Positions 14,633-21,622 of a DNA stretch of 22,761 bases are shown in pieces (the stretch's first letter is position 1; every line of letters starts with the position of its first letter). Below the pieces are notes generated by a model. It had not been told where the DNA came from. It saw only the letters and a program-made list of their open reading frames with translations, and did no database searches. The translations under genes were made by a program, and so were the position numbers. The DNA comes from a virus, in IMG/VR virus record IMGVR_UViG_3300025401_000105, positions 1 to 22,761 of that record. One strand, 5' to 3'.

Positions 14633-14647
14633 CTATACTAATGCAAA
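14633..14647 (-). promoter_or_regulatory. Promoter-like motif, copy 3 (before sigma-like gene)
   Basis: The minus strand reads TTTGCATTAGTATAG; the last three bases are the helicase stop codon. The ATG of the sigma-like gene is two bases further on, so a transcript starting at the motif's G would be nearly leaderless. Confidence 0.45.
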
Positions 14648-15976
14648 ATTTAGGGCATTTAGCAGGGCATCTTGAATATTTATTTTGCCCTCTAAAACTT
14701 TGACGACGTGCTCGTCGATGCTATTAGACATTACTAGATGGTGTATAATAACTGGCTTTTCTTGCCCTTGGCGGTAAATACGCGCGTTGGCTTGGATGTA
14801 GTTTTCCGAAGACCACGGGAGGTCGAACCACACCGTTTGTGCAGTGTCACCAACGTTGCACTGTAGATTGAGGCCGATTCCCCCAGATTGGGGATGGGCA
14901 AGGAGCATACGAATCTCGCCGCGACGCCACGCTGCAATGTTGTCATCGTCCAGCACCACAGCTTCTGGGAACTGAAGACGTAACCGCTGGAGGCTGTGTT
15001 TAAAGTGGTAGAACACCAGTGTTGGCGAGGAAAACTCTTCCATGATCGACTCAAGGCGTTCCAGTTTAGCGCGGTGTACTTCCTGCGCTTCTCCATCTTC
15101 TGCATAAATTGCGCCGCTGGTGAATTGGAGTAACTTGCCCGCCAGCGCCGCTGCTGTCGGAGCTGTGATTTTCCCTTTACCGATCTCAGCGACCATGTCT
15201 TTTCTAAGTTGATCATATTTAGCCTTTACATTCTTATCAATTTCAATTGGATGATGCAGTGTGGTTAGTGGTGGCAGCTCGAGGTAATCTTCAGCCTTGA
15301 GTGAGTAGCAGATATCCGAGATAATTTCTTGGATCTGCAGGTCAGCGCCGAGCTTAGGTTTCCAGCTGTACACCACGCGGGTGTGGCGATTCATTTGATC
15401 TGGCTGCATGTACTTGTCCCTAAACCGAGTCAGGCTCGTTTCTAGCCGTTCACCAAGGTCCAATATACCCACCTGTGACCAGAGATCTCCAATGCCCTGA
15501 GGGGTAGGTGTGCCTGTCAAGATTAAACGTCTCTGAAAGCCCTTTAAATGCTTCCTGAGTGCCTTAAAACGCTTGGTGCTTGGGTCCTTAAATCGGCTTG
15601 ATTCGTCAACTATTAGGTTAGCAAACACTAACATATTTGAGGCTTCGGTTAGCCACGTCAAGTTTTCAAGGTTTACAATGTAAACATCCGCGTCAGTCTC
15701 CAAGGCCTTCAAACGGGAGGCAGAGCTGCCGAGGATCTTGCTTATTTTTAAATCGGCGAGATGCTCCCACTTGTTCGCCTCCGAGTCCCAGACTGTCTCG
15801 GCGACGCGCTTCGGTGCAATGATCAGCGTCTTTCCAGTAAATTGCTCCGCTATGATCGTCAAGGTTGTTGCTGTCTTGCCTAAACCGGGCGGCAGGAATA
15901 ATCCCAAATTGGGTATAGACTGCGCCTTGGTAATAATATCCTTCTGGTAATTGTGAAGCATACTCCTCTTCAACAT
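14633..15976 (-). CDS. Snf2-like superfamily 2 DNA helicase
   Basis: 447 residues, an ATP-driven DNA translocase or helicase. Q11 begins the nucleotide site, Walker A is PPGLGKT (K34), motif II is DESSRF (124-129), motif III is LTGTPTP (153-159), motif V is GGIGLNLQ (~380) and motif VI is QANARIYRQGQ (~405). The order and the R-I-Y-R-Q-G-Q form are typical of compact phage Snf2-like helicases. It lacks extra domains. ATG 15976 is preferred because AAAAAGG lies eight bases upstream; the next ATG (15961) has a site only one base away. The first ~95 codons are overlapped out of frame by the HNH gene. It belongs to the replication or recombination machinery. Confidence 0.9.
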   Translation of the reverse strand: MLKRSMLHNYQKDIITKAQSIPNLGLFLPPGLGKTATTLTIIAEQFTGKTLIIAPKRVAETVWDSEANKWEHLADLKISKILGSSASRLKALETDADVYIVNLENLTWLTEASNMLVFANLIVDESSRFKDPSTKRFKALRKHLKGFQRRLILTGTPTPQGIGDLWSQVGILDLGERLETSLTRFRDKYMQPDQMNRHTRVVYSWKPKLGADLQIQEIISDICYSLKAEDYLELPPLTTLHHPIEIDKNVKAKYDQLRKDMVAEIGKGKITAPTAAALAGKLLQFTSGAIYAEDGEAQEVHRAKLERLESIMEEFSSPTLVFYHFKHSLQRLRLQFPEAVVLDDDNIAAWRRGEIRMLLAHPQSGGIGLNLQCNVGDTAQTVWFDLPWSSENYIQANARIYRQGQEKPVIIHHLVMSNSIDEHVVKVLEGKINIQDALLNALNFALV

Positions 15977-16367
15977 ATCGATTGCCTTTTTCTAAGTTTG
16001 CTTTTTCTGACAATATTTGTAAGTTCCACGGCACCTCTAAACCTGATACAAGTTTACCCTGCATGGGTATCATGTGGTCAACGTGTTGCTTCCATGGAAA
16101 AATTTTTTCTAACTCTTTGGCCATGACGTAAAACTCATCTACTTCTTCTTTAAAAAAGTCTTTGATCCACTTTGGCCTGCGTTTTAATCTAGCGCCGCGT
16201 TGACGTGCGTCTTTTGCGTTACGTTTGGCGGGATTATTTTTACCCCAGTTAGATACGTAGCCGCGGTCGCAGGGTTTGCAATATAGTTTTAATCCATCGG
16301 GGGTGTACTTGTCTTTGTTAAATTGATCGGTAGGTTTAAATTCATCACACTTTCTGCATCGCTTCAC
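15693..16367 (-). CDS. HNH endonuclease with N-terminal zinc ribbon and overprinted tail
   Basis: 224 residues. The N-terminus has a zinc-ribbon pattern, C4-x2-C7 and C30-x2-C33, with the K-P-x-D-Q-F step common in HNH proteins. The nuclease core is at ~96-130: VDHMIPM (D97, H98), N115 in WNLQIL, N124 and KGNR. The core ends at residue 130; from residue 131 to the stop the frame runs 284 bases inside the helicase gene, and that tail has no recognisable domain. The start is GTG at 16367 with GAGGA eight bases upstream, overlapping the VRR-NUC gene by 23. A free-standing homing-type nuclease, or a nuclease used in packaging or replication, would both fit. Confidence 0.75.
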   Translation of the reverse strand: MKRCRKCDEFKPTDQFNKDKYTPDGLKLYCKPCDRGYVSNWGKNNPAKRNAKDARQRGARLKRRPKWIKDFFKEEVDEFYVMAKELEKIFPWKQHVDHMIPMQGKLVSGLEVPWNLQILSEKANLEKGNRYVEEEYASQLPEGYYYQGAVYTQFGIIPAARFRQDSNNLDDHSGAIYWKDADHCTEARRRDSLGLGGEQVGASRRFKNKQDPRQLCLPFEGLGD

Positions 16368-16623
16368 GAATAAAGTCCTCTATGTCTTCATAACTGCGCA
16401 GCACGTGAACAGGATGGCCCTGCTCACCAATTTGATCAAACACTAGTATCTGGCGTGGTGATAATGACCCCGTGCTTGTCTTGAGCTCGATCAAGAAGAT
16501 CTTCTGGTTTAAAAACACTATGCGGTCTGGCACTCCCGAGACTGTGCTGATCCACTTGAATGTCAATCCGTTCGACTCTTTTACTCGCCTTTGGAGGTAC
16601 TTTTCTACTTGCTTTTCTAACAT
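16345..16623 (-). CDS. VRR-NUC domain nuclease
   Basis: 92 residues, a complete single-domain VRR-NUC protein of the PD-(D/E)XK superfamily. Active-site residues: D33 in GVPDRI, E46-x-K48 in LIELKT, and Q58 in SPRQ. The last third has the V-x-V-L-R-S-x-E-D-x-E-D-F-I end of the family. Stand-alone phage versions are structure-specific or junction nucleases that may resolve replication intermediates; the substrate is inferred. AAGGG lies six bases before the ATG. The first 188 bases are overlapped in another frame by the zincin-like gene. Confidence 0.92.
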   Translation of the reverse strand: MLEKQVEKYLQRRVKESNGLTFKWISTVSGVPDRIVFLNQKIFLIELKTSTGSLSPRQILVFDQIGEQGHPVHVLRSYEDIEDFIREAMQKV

Positions 16624-17008
16624 TCTTGCCCTTTTCGTGCATGCAAATTTTAAAGACTTGATTGACTAAGTGCCCAGTTAAATAGGCCCTCGTCTCGCCA
16701 ACAAAACCATCGTCTTCGCCGATGTGCTCAGCAAGGTGATCGATAGCGTGGCTTACTTCGTGCGCGATGGTATCGACTAGTTCAGACAGATCGTTGTCGT
16801 CTACCAAGCTCATATCAAACACCATGACAATGATCGCGTTCATGCCATCGCCGACCATGTGCGTCTCTGCAATACCGATCTCTAGCGCGTTGGCTTTGAG
16901 CCCGATCTTGTGGTCCTTGAGGATCTGCTGGAATACCTTGTCATCAAAACACAGCTTGATTACCTGCGGAAAGAATCCAGTGTCTAATTTGTAGTAGTTG
17001 TACTTCAT
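16436..17008 (-). CDS. Zincin-like putative metallopeptidase (HExxH)
   Basis: 190 residues. The core has IAHEVSHAID, i.e. H83-E84-x2-H87, with a likely third ligand E105 in VGETRAYLTGHL, as in small phage zincins. Whether it cuts proteins is not shown; some relatives are immunity or processing peptidases. Everything from residue ~129 on is in the region shared with the VRR-NUC gene and is Lys/Arg-rich without clear structure, so the working domain is the first ~128 residues. The ATG overlaps the preceding stop by one base (TAATG) with GAGG five bases upstream. Confidence 0.8.
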   Translation of the reverse strand: MKYNYYKLDTGFFPQVIKLCFDDKVFQQILKDHKIGLKANALEIGIAETHMVGDGMNAIIVMVFDMSLVDDNDLSELVDTIAHEVSHAIDHLAEHIGEDDGFVGETRAYLTGHLVNQVFKICMHEKGKNVRKASRKVPPKASKRVERIDIQVDQHSLGSARPHSVFKPEDLLDRAQDKHGVIITTPDTSV

Positions 17009-17154
17009 TAGTGCCTCGTTGGGGTTTTCTCAACAATTTCTTCGTTCTCAACTATCTGACGAATGCCTTCCATAAGTGCTTCAACTTCTTCGTCCGACAA
17101 ACCAAGTTCATCGGCCCAGCCTTCATCAAATTCTACCGTTCGTTTTTTAGTCAT
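17008..17154 (-). CDS. 48-residue acidic protein
   Basis: A short gene occupying the space before the zincin gene. The ATG at 17154 overlaps the TGA of the preceding gene (ATGA) and its TAA overlaps the next ATG (TAATG), so it is locked into the translational chain. The protein begins basic (TKKRTVEFDEGW) and then becomes a strongly acidic helix (SDEEVEALMEGIRQIVENEE). Family unknown; small acidic phage proteins often bind host enzymes, but that is speculation here. Confidence 0.75.
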   Translation of the reverse strand: MTKKRTVEFDEGWADELGLSDEEVEALMEGIRQIVENEEIVEKTPTRH

Positions 17155-17624
17155 TTTGGTTCCTTGGCTTTCTTGACGCCTTTAGCTTCGCGCAGGTCAT
17201 GGGAGTGCAGCTTCTTGCCTACTTTCTTTGGTACCTCGCCAACAGATTCAGCTACCTTGGCGGCCTCTTTGCGGTTTGCAAACTTGCCTGAAGATAACAA
17301 AAAGCCGCGCTTGTCTTCTTTCTTTTTACGGCCTGCCTTCTTTTCAATCTCTTCGTGCGAGTAGGCAATTGATGGCGCTGGAATTACTTTGCCAGACTTC
17401 TCTTTAATTGCGGGGACCTTGACGGTTTCTTTCTTGGTTGCCATACGTTTTTGTTCCTTGTGTTTTAGTTTTAATGCTAAGTTGATTGAATAGACAACGC
17501 CCTCCCATGTTGCGCGGTCAAGCACAACGGGGATGAGTTCTTGTCCTCTTGCTAGCTCTGCGAATTTCTTTGACAGATATTCATCCATTGCCCTTTGCTG
17601 TTTTTTACTTTGTATCTTTGGCAT
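17151..17624 (-). CDS. Hypothetical protein, 157 residues, probably a fusion of two small genes
   Basis: The first ~60 residues form a helical unit with R-A-T-W-E-G-V-V in the middle. From Met61 (17444) the sequence changes to a Lys-rich leader and then RGFLLSSGKFANRKEAAKVA and K-L-H-S-H-D-L-R. A pattern of the form GFL-S-G-F-(D/N)RKEA ... LHSEDL is one I associate with free-standing small phage proteins. AAGGA lies ten bases before Met61, so a 97-residue product may be made as well as the full one. Function unknown. The start at 17624 has only a weak GAGC site and overlaps the previous gene by 20 bases. Confidence 0.75.
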   Translation of the reverse strand: MPKIQSKKQQRAMDEYLSKKFAELARGQELIPVVLDRATWEGVVYSINLALKLKHKEQKRMATKKETVKVPAIKEKSGKVIPAPSIAYSHEEIEKKAGRKKKEDKRGFLLSSGKFANRKEAAKVAESVGEVPKKVGKKLHSHDLREAKGVKKAKEPK

Positions 17625-17799
17625 TTTGCTTTTGCTCTACATGCCATTTACACAGCTCTTTGTAATATTGTATTTTTGACTCGAGCTCTTTGATACGCTC
17701 GTCATAAATGCGCTGTTGCTCCACGTAATCCTTGTCACGTGGACGCGCGCAGTAGCCAGTGATGATGCCAAAAATGATGGCGATGAAGATATCAGTCAT
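17605..17799 (-). CDS. Small membrane-anchored coiled-coil protein, 64 residues
   Basis: Start at 17799 chosen because it overlaps the previous stop (ATGACTGA); earlier in-frame ATGs overlap it further without better sites. Residues ~3-19 (IFIAIIFGIITGYCA) are a single membrane segment, followed by a basic turn and a charged coiled coil to the end. The shape resembles inner-membrane spanin subunits, but it is very short, lacks a partner gene, and lies away from lysis genes. A membrane tether is as far as the sequence goes. Confidence 0.75.
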   Translation of the reverse strand: MTDIFIAIIFGIITGYCARPRDKDYVEQQRIYDERIKELESKIQYYKELCKWHVEQKQNAKDTK

Positions 17800-18061
17800 T
17801 GCCAATTCCATGAGCGCGCTCAATGGCGCGGGCGAACTCTAATCTATTGCTAGATGGTTCTAACATAAATCCAAACATGTCTAAATAAATTTGTTTGATT
17901 TGCTCATCAGTTAACGGCGTGCGTTGCATATCGATCCGATCTTCTGTAGTAAATGTGGTCATTGTTTGTCCTTTAAATATACTATCCCAGTTCTTATTAA
18001 ATTGCTCGAGGTCTTTTGGCGGGATCTGTTTGTCGCCTTTACCCCCGTCGTGCTGCGCCAT
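17792..18061 (-). CDS. Hypothetical protein, 89 residues, DGGKGD-type N-terminus; possible fusion
   Basis: The ATG at 18061 has GGAG five bases upstream. The protein opens MAQHDGGKGDKQIPPKD and continues to W-D-S-I-F, the form of a very small free-standing phage protein I have seen in many genomes; function unknown. Without a stop it runs on into a second unit starting at Met (17962), which has AAAGGA seven bases upstream, and which contains DEQIKQIYLDMFGF and a final E-F-A-R-A-I-E-R-A-H. Two in-frame products, 89 and 56 residues, are likely. Confidence 0.75.
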   Translation of the reverse strand: MAQHDGGKGDKQIPPKDLEQFNKNWDSIFKGQTMTTFTTEDRIDMQRTPLTDEQIKQIYLDMFGFMLEPSSNRLEFARAIERAHGIGND

Positions 18062-18090
18062 GCTATCTCCTAAATTGTGCAATAGGTTTG

Positions 18091-18582
18091 TTAAAGTGTA
18101 GATCGTTCATTTACAGTTTTAATATGCTCTTGCCCAACGTATTCGCCGTCCCAGTTCACTGTTACTGATGATGGGTCTTTGTCTTTCCAATGCTCAAACG
18201 ATAAAAACGCTCCACCTTCAGGCCCAATCTTAAGCCAGTGTGGTATGCCGTCGGGTGAGCTTACTGTTTTACCAAACAGCATGTGCGCGCCGTCTTCGCG
18301 TGGCTTTTGCCACTGCGATGCGTCTGGGTTTGCGCCACCTTCCAAGTTAAATTGGATGTTGCCTGCAAGGTATACGAACGCCGACTCAACGCCGGGGTGT
18401 GTATGCGGAGGTGACGTAGCACCCGCCTCGGTAATGTACAGCTCTACTTGAAAACGCCCCTGACGATACAAGCACAACGACATCGCGTTGTCTGTGTGAA
18501 AGACTGGATTCTTAAATGGTGGTTTGAGTGGCATGCCTTGTTGGCAATACCAATCTCTAAACTCCTCAACTGTTTGCCACAT
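18091..18582 (-). CDS. Cupin-fold protein, tandem paralogue 2
   Basis: 163 residues. The centre has the cupin metal-site pattern H-x-H-x3-E-x7-G (PPHTHPGVESAFVYLAG). The C-terminus carries GPEGGAFLSFEHWKDKDPSS, followed by N-W-D-G-E-Y-V-G. It is the same length as the gene before it and closely similar at both ends, so the pair arose by duplication. Cupins range from sugar isomerases to dioxygenases and binding proteins; the substrate cannot be told. AAAGG lies five bases before the ATG, inside the end of the preceding gene (17-base overlap). Confidence 0.75.
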   Translation of the reverse strand: MWQTVEEFRDWYCQQGMPLKPPFKNPVFHTDNAMSLCLYRQGRFQVELYITEAGATSPPHTHPGVESAFVYLAGNIQFNLEGGANPDASQWQKPREDGAHMLFGKTVSSPDGIPHWLKIGPEGGAFLSFEHWKDKDPSSVTVNWDGEYVGQEHIKTVNERSTL

Positions 18583-19057
18583 AGTCGCCTTTCGTTATTG
18601 CATGTTTGTCACCCACCAGCTCGCCATCCCAGTGCATTGTCACTGAGCTTGGGTCTCGGTCCTTCCAGTGCTCAAATATTAAGAACGCGCCACCTTCAGG
18701 GCCAACGCGCAGGGCGTGCTCTTTGCTATCGTTAGCTTCTACTGATCTGCCTAACAAGAAGTGCGTGCCGTCGTTCTTTTCAATCTGAAACTTTGACAGG
18801 TCAACAAAATCTTCACCCTCCTTGGCGAACGATAGGTTGCCAGTCAAGTACATCGAGATGGATTCAATATTAGGATGGCGATGACGTGTAGTCTCAGTGT
18901 TAGCCTTGCACACGTACAGCTCTACCTGATAGCGTCCTTCGCGATACAAACACAGCGCGTAGGCGATATCGGTGGTGTGGATTGGCGAGACAAACGGGGG
19001 CCTGATAGGGCGCCCCGCCTTTAACCACCAGCTCATGAACTCTTGAACTGTTTTCAC
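18566..19057 (-). CDS. Cupin-fold protein, tandem paralogue 1
   Basis: 163 residues, paralogue of the next gene. Both share V-x-E-F near the start, P-(L/I)-(K/R)-P-P-F, LCLYR-x-GR-x-QVELY, and the C-terminal GPEGGAFLIFEHWKDRDPSS. The cupin site here reads RHRHPNIESISMYLTG, keeping H-x-H and E. The greatest divergence is in residues ~50-110, around the presumed binding pocket, which suggests different ligands or a heteromer. Starts with GTG at 19057, overlapping the previous TGA (GTGA), with AAAGG seven bases upstream. Confidence 0.75.
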   Translation of the reverse strand: MKTVQEFMSWWLKAGRPIRPPFVSPIHTTDIAYALCLYREGRYQVELYVCKANTETTRHRHPNIESISMYLTGNLSFAKEGEDFVDLSKFQIEKNDGTHFLLGRSVEANDSKEHALRVGPEGGAFLIFEHWKDRDPSSVTMHWDGELVGDKHAITKGDYVANS

Positions 19058-19248
19058 TCTTTGGCCTTTACTGCTGCTCTGAGTTTCTTGGCAGCCTTGT
19101 CCATCTTCTCGATCTTGGTCATCAGCTGTTCGATCTCATCGTCGCGCCAATGATAACCAATCGCAAACATCTGATCGTCGGTATACACGCGCAAATTGAT
19201 TTTGTGCGCGTCCTTCCAGTCTTTGTATGCCTTCTCTGCTGCAGTCAT
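19054..19248 (-). CDS. Hypothetical protein, 64 residues
   Basis: Not recognised. The N-terminus is polar (EKAYKDWKDAHKINLRVYTD), and the C-terminal half a Lys/Glu coiled coil. GGAG before the ATG lies inside the last codons of the primase-helicase gene, and TAA and ATG overlap by one base (TAATG), so its translation depends on that gene. It could be an accessory subunit of the primase-helicase, but only position suggests it. Confidence 0.8.
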   Translation of the reverse strand: MTAAEKAYKDWKDAHKINLRVYTDDQMFAIGYHWRDDEIEQLMTKIEKMDKAAKKLRAAVKAKE

Positions 19249-21554
19249 TAAAATACTCCTTCACTTGTTCTGATAATGGTTGAGACGTATGCCTTGGCCT
19301 TGTCGTTTAACTTCAAGCCATAGTACACGTGCATGCTTTCCTTGTTGATCATAACGCGGTCTGCTCTGATGCCATACTCCTGCGTTGCGGCCAAGAACTT
19401 GCGCTTGAACGCCATCTCGGTACCCGTCGCCATCTGTTTCTTGAGCGCCCAGTGTTTATAACAATCAAACACGTCGTCCTTAGATTCATAGCTCGATGGG
19501 TCAATGATCAACGCATCCTCGATGAACGTAGAGATTGGGTTGCCTAACTCTGACATCAAGTCTAACAACTCTTTGCCCGTCTTCGGTTGCAAGAAGTAAC
19601 CGCCACGCTCTAATCTGCGCTTGAGTCCTTCCATGGCCCAGTTAAATATGCCGCTCAGTTCCTTGTCTAGCTTGTGCGACAGGTCGGTGTCTTCCTTGTT
19701 ATAAAACGATTTTGTCATCTTAAACACGATCATACGACCAGTCAACGCGTTACTGTTTTCAGTCAACTGCAACGCCTCGTTGGAATAGATTACGATCCTT
19801 GTGGGTAGGTATCCGTTCCACGCTTCTTTGTTCTTGCGGTTAACTGTAATAGTATCGCCGCCGACAATACGCAGCAGCTGACTAACAACAGCAGAGCGAT
19901 TACGTTCAGGAGCACGTGCGTCAGTAAAACTAGCGAGCAGCTTGCCCAGCCAAGGTTGCAGGCCAAATGTATCACAGAGTTCTCCTAGTTCGGGCGCGAC
20001 AGTGTTGTGTTGTCCAAGCAAACTGACGAGCACCTTGTTAATCGTTCCCTTACCTGCACGGCGGGGCCCAATAATGTTAAAGAATTTCTGCTGGCGCGTG
20101 TCACCGCTCAGGATGTAGCCAAACATCTCCTGCAGGCAGTCAATCGACTCTTGGTCGTCTGGCCACACATCACTCAAAAACTTAATCCACGTCGGGCACG
20201 TTGCGTTTTGATCAAAGTCAAATGGCAACGAGTTCTGCGTGAAGAACCCTAGTGAGTGCGGGATCAGCACGTTGTCCTCTAAGTGAAAGAGTCCATTGCG
20301 CAACGATACTAACTTAGACGCCTCGGGCTTGTTGGCCGTGTAAGACTCGAGCCAAATCGGTGGGCGCGTGTTGACGTGGTTTGGCAAGTGCACGATTGAC
20401 TTGACTGCATCGATCGCGGCAGATACGCTCGCTGGCGATGGGTTGAATGGTTGCAGTTCGCCCTTCTTGCCAGACCGCTTGCACTTATCAAGCAGGGCGT
20501 ACATCTTTGATCTGATGGTTGCCTCCTCAGTCAGCTCGTAGTGCGTGCCGCTGTAGGTGTAAAAGTCCTGTGCGTAGTGCACGATCTTGTAACCCTCTTC
20601 GCTGGCGCAGTTGGTATCTAAATAAGTCCGAGCGTGGTTCATCGCGCCGTTATCGAGCACAATCTCACCGCGCGCAATCGCCTCCTTGCGAATGTTTTGG
20701 TTGACGATGAAGACTAGTGAGCGCAGTGTCGCGCCTGATCCCTTGAACGTCTTCCACTTGTTTGCGCAGGCGTTGCTGTGGTAGTTAGGCCCGAGCTGGC
20801 TCCAGCGGTCCCACGCCTCACACGCCTCAACGTCACCGCCGAACTGGTGGTGCAGGATGGCTCCGACCTTCAGCCAGTTATCGTAACCGTACTGGTCCTC
20901 AGGCAACTTGGCGAGGATCTCCTCCTCAACGCGTTGCAGGTCATAGCCCTCGAGTGGTGGCGTGTAGTCAGCAAACGCGTCACCTGTCCGAGTGATCGTG
21001 CGAGGTGGCACGATACTCGTCAGGTCTTGTGCGACGCTCGGTAAAGCGCCACCAAGGCGGTGACCCGTCACGGTGAAGAACCGCGACTTGGGGTATATCT
21101 CTAGTCCAATCGAGTGGTCGACGTGGGAGGCTGGCAGGTTGGCCCGCGTGAAGATCTTAACGCCCGTGCCCGATGGGCTGATCTCCATGTAGCCATCAAT
21201 CTGGTCTGCAATATGTTGCAGTGCAGCATTATTGAACGCGGCGGATGGGGCATCGTAGCAGTCATCCAAATCGACGCCGATGATGTCATCCTCATCGGAG
21301 AAAACGAATCCTACGCCACTAAAGCGCTCGGGATTGGATTCATAGGCATGTTGTACGGTGAGGAAGTCTGTCCACGTTGCGGGGTTGGTCGATGAGGCGG
21401 CGGTCCCGTTGGACTGGAATGGCATCTTGGACCAGCGGCGGTTCTCCGCGTCGCCGATCTCAACTAATCTCCACAGGACCCATCTTGATATTTTCTTGAG
21501 CTCAACTGGTATGTTGGCAAAGTCTACTGGCAGGCATAATGGCTTGTCGTTCAT
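19248..21554 (-). CDS. Bifunctional PrimPol primase / SF3 helicase
   Basis: 768 residues; starts replication by making primers and unwinding DNA. The N-terminal archaeo-eukaryotic PrimPol domain (~1-185) has IIGVDLDDC (D95, D97), SPSGTGVKIF (126-135; Lys where many relatives have His) and LEIYPKSRFFTVTG (E152). A PriCT-2 linker follows (~205-275: YDNWLKVG, EAWDRWSQ, KWKTF). The helicase part is of the phage/plasmid primase (P4/D5-like) type: Walker A GPRRAGKGT (K502), TDAR (544-547), SNE (591-593) and arginine-finger candidate R607. The ATG at 21554 is preferred to a GTG two codons upstream. It lies directly downstream of motif copy 4 and of a repeat-rich non-coding region, a natural place for an origin. 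Confidence 0.93.
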   Translation of the reverse strand: MNDKPLCLPVDFANIPVELKKISRWVLWRLVEIGDAENRRWSKMPFQSNGTAASSTNPATWTDFLTVQHAYESNPERFSGVGFVFSDEDDIIGVDLDDCYDAPSAAFNNAALQHIADQIDGYMEISPSGTGVKIFTRANLPASHVDHSIGLEIYPKSRFFTVTGHRLGGALPSVAQDLTSIVPPRTITRTGDAFADYTPPLEGYDLQRVEEEILAKLPEDQYGYDNWLKVGAILHHQFGGDVEACEAWDRWSQLGPNYHSNACANKWKTFKGSGATLRSLVFIVNQNIRKEAIARGEIVLDNGAMNHARTYLDTNCASEEGYKIVHYAQDFYTYSGTHYELTEEATIRSKMYALLDKCKRSGKKGELQPFNPSPASVSAAIDAVKSIVHLPNHVNTRPPIWLESYTANKPEASKLVSLRNGLFHLEDNVLIPHSLGFFTQNSLPFDFDQNATCPTWIKFLSDVWPDDQESIDCLQEMFGYILSGDTRQQKFFNIIGPRRAGKGTINKVLVSLLGQHNTVAPELGELCDTFGLQPWLGKLLASFTDARAPERNRSAVVSQLLRIVGGDTITVNRKNKEAWNGYLPTRIVIYSNEALQLTENSNALTGRMIVFKMTKSFYNKEDTDLSHKLDKELSGIFNWAMEGLKRRLERGGYFLQPKTGKELLDLMSELGNPISTFIEDALIIDPSSYESKDDVFDCYKHWALKKQMATGTEMAFKRKFLAATQEYGIRADRVMINKESMHVYYGLKLNDKAKAYVSTIIRTSEGVF

Positions 21555-21573
21555 TTTCACTTTCTTTTCTTAC

Positions 21574-21588
21574 CTTTACTAATGCAAA
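21574..21588 (-). promoter_or_regulatory. Promoter-like motif, copy 4 (before primase-helicase)
   Basis: The minus strand reads TTTGCATTAGTAAAG, 15 of 15 identical to copy 1, followed by G-T-A. It lies about 20 bases before the primase-helicase ATG, and AAAGG at its downstream edge could double as part of the ribosome-binding region. Confidence 0.5.
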
Positions 21589-21622
21589 CTTGGTGATGGT
21601 GTCATTCCACATTGTGAAATAT

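Noticed and set aside
14734-15216. Leftward 160-codon open frame inside the helicase gene
   Set aside because: Shadow of the helicase in another frame, with no ribosome-binding site or recognisable content.
17605-17799. Spanin (Rz-like) lysis protein
   Set aside because: One membrane helix plus a coiled coil fits the shape, but it is too short, has no Rz1-like lipoprotein frame inside or next to it, and no lysis genes nearby.
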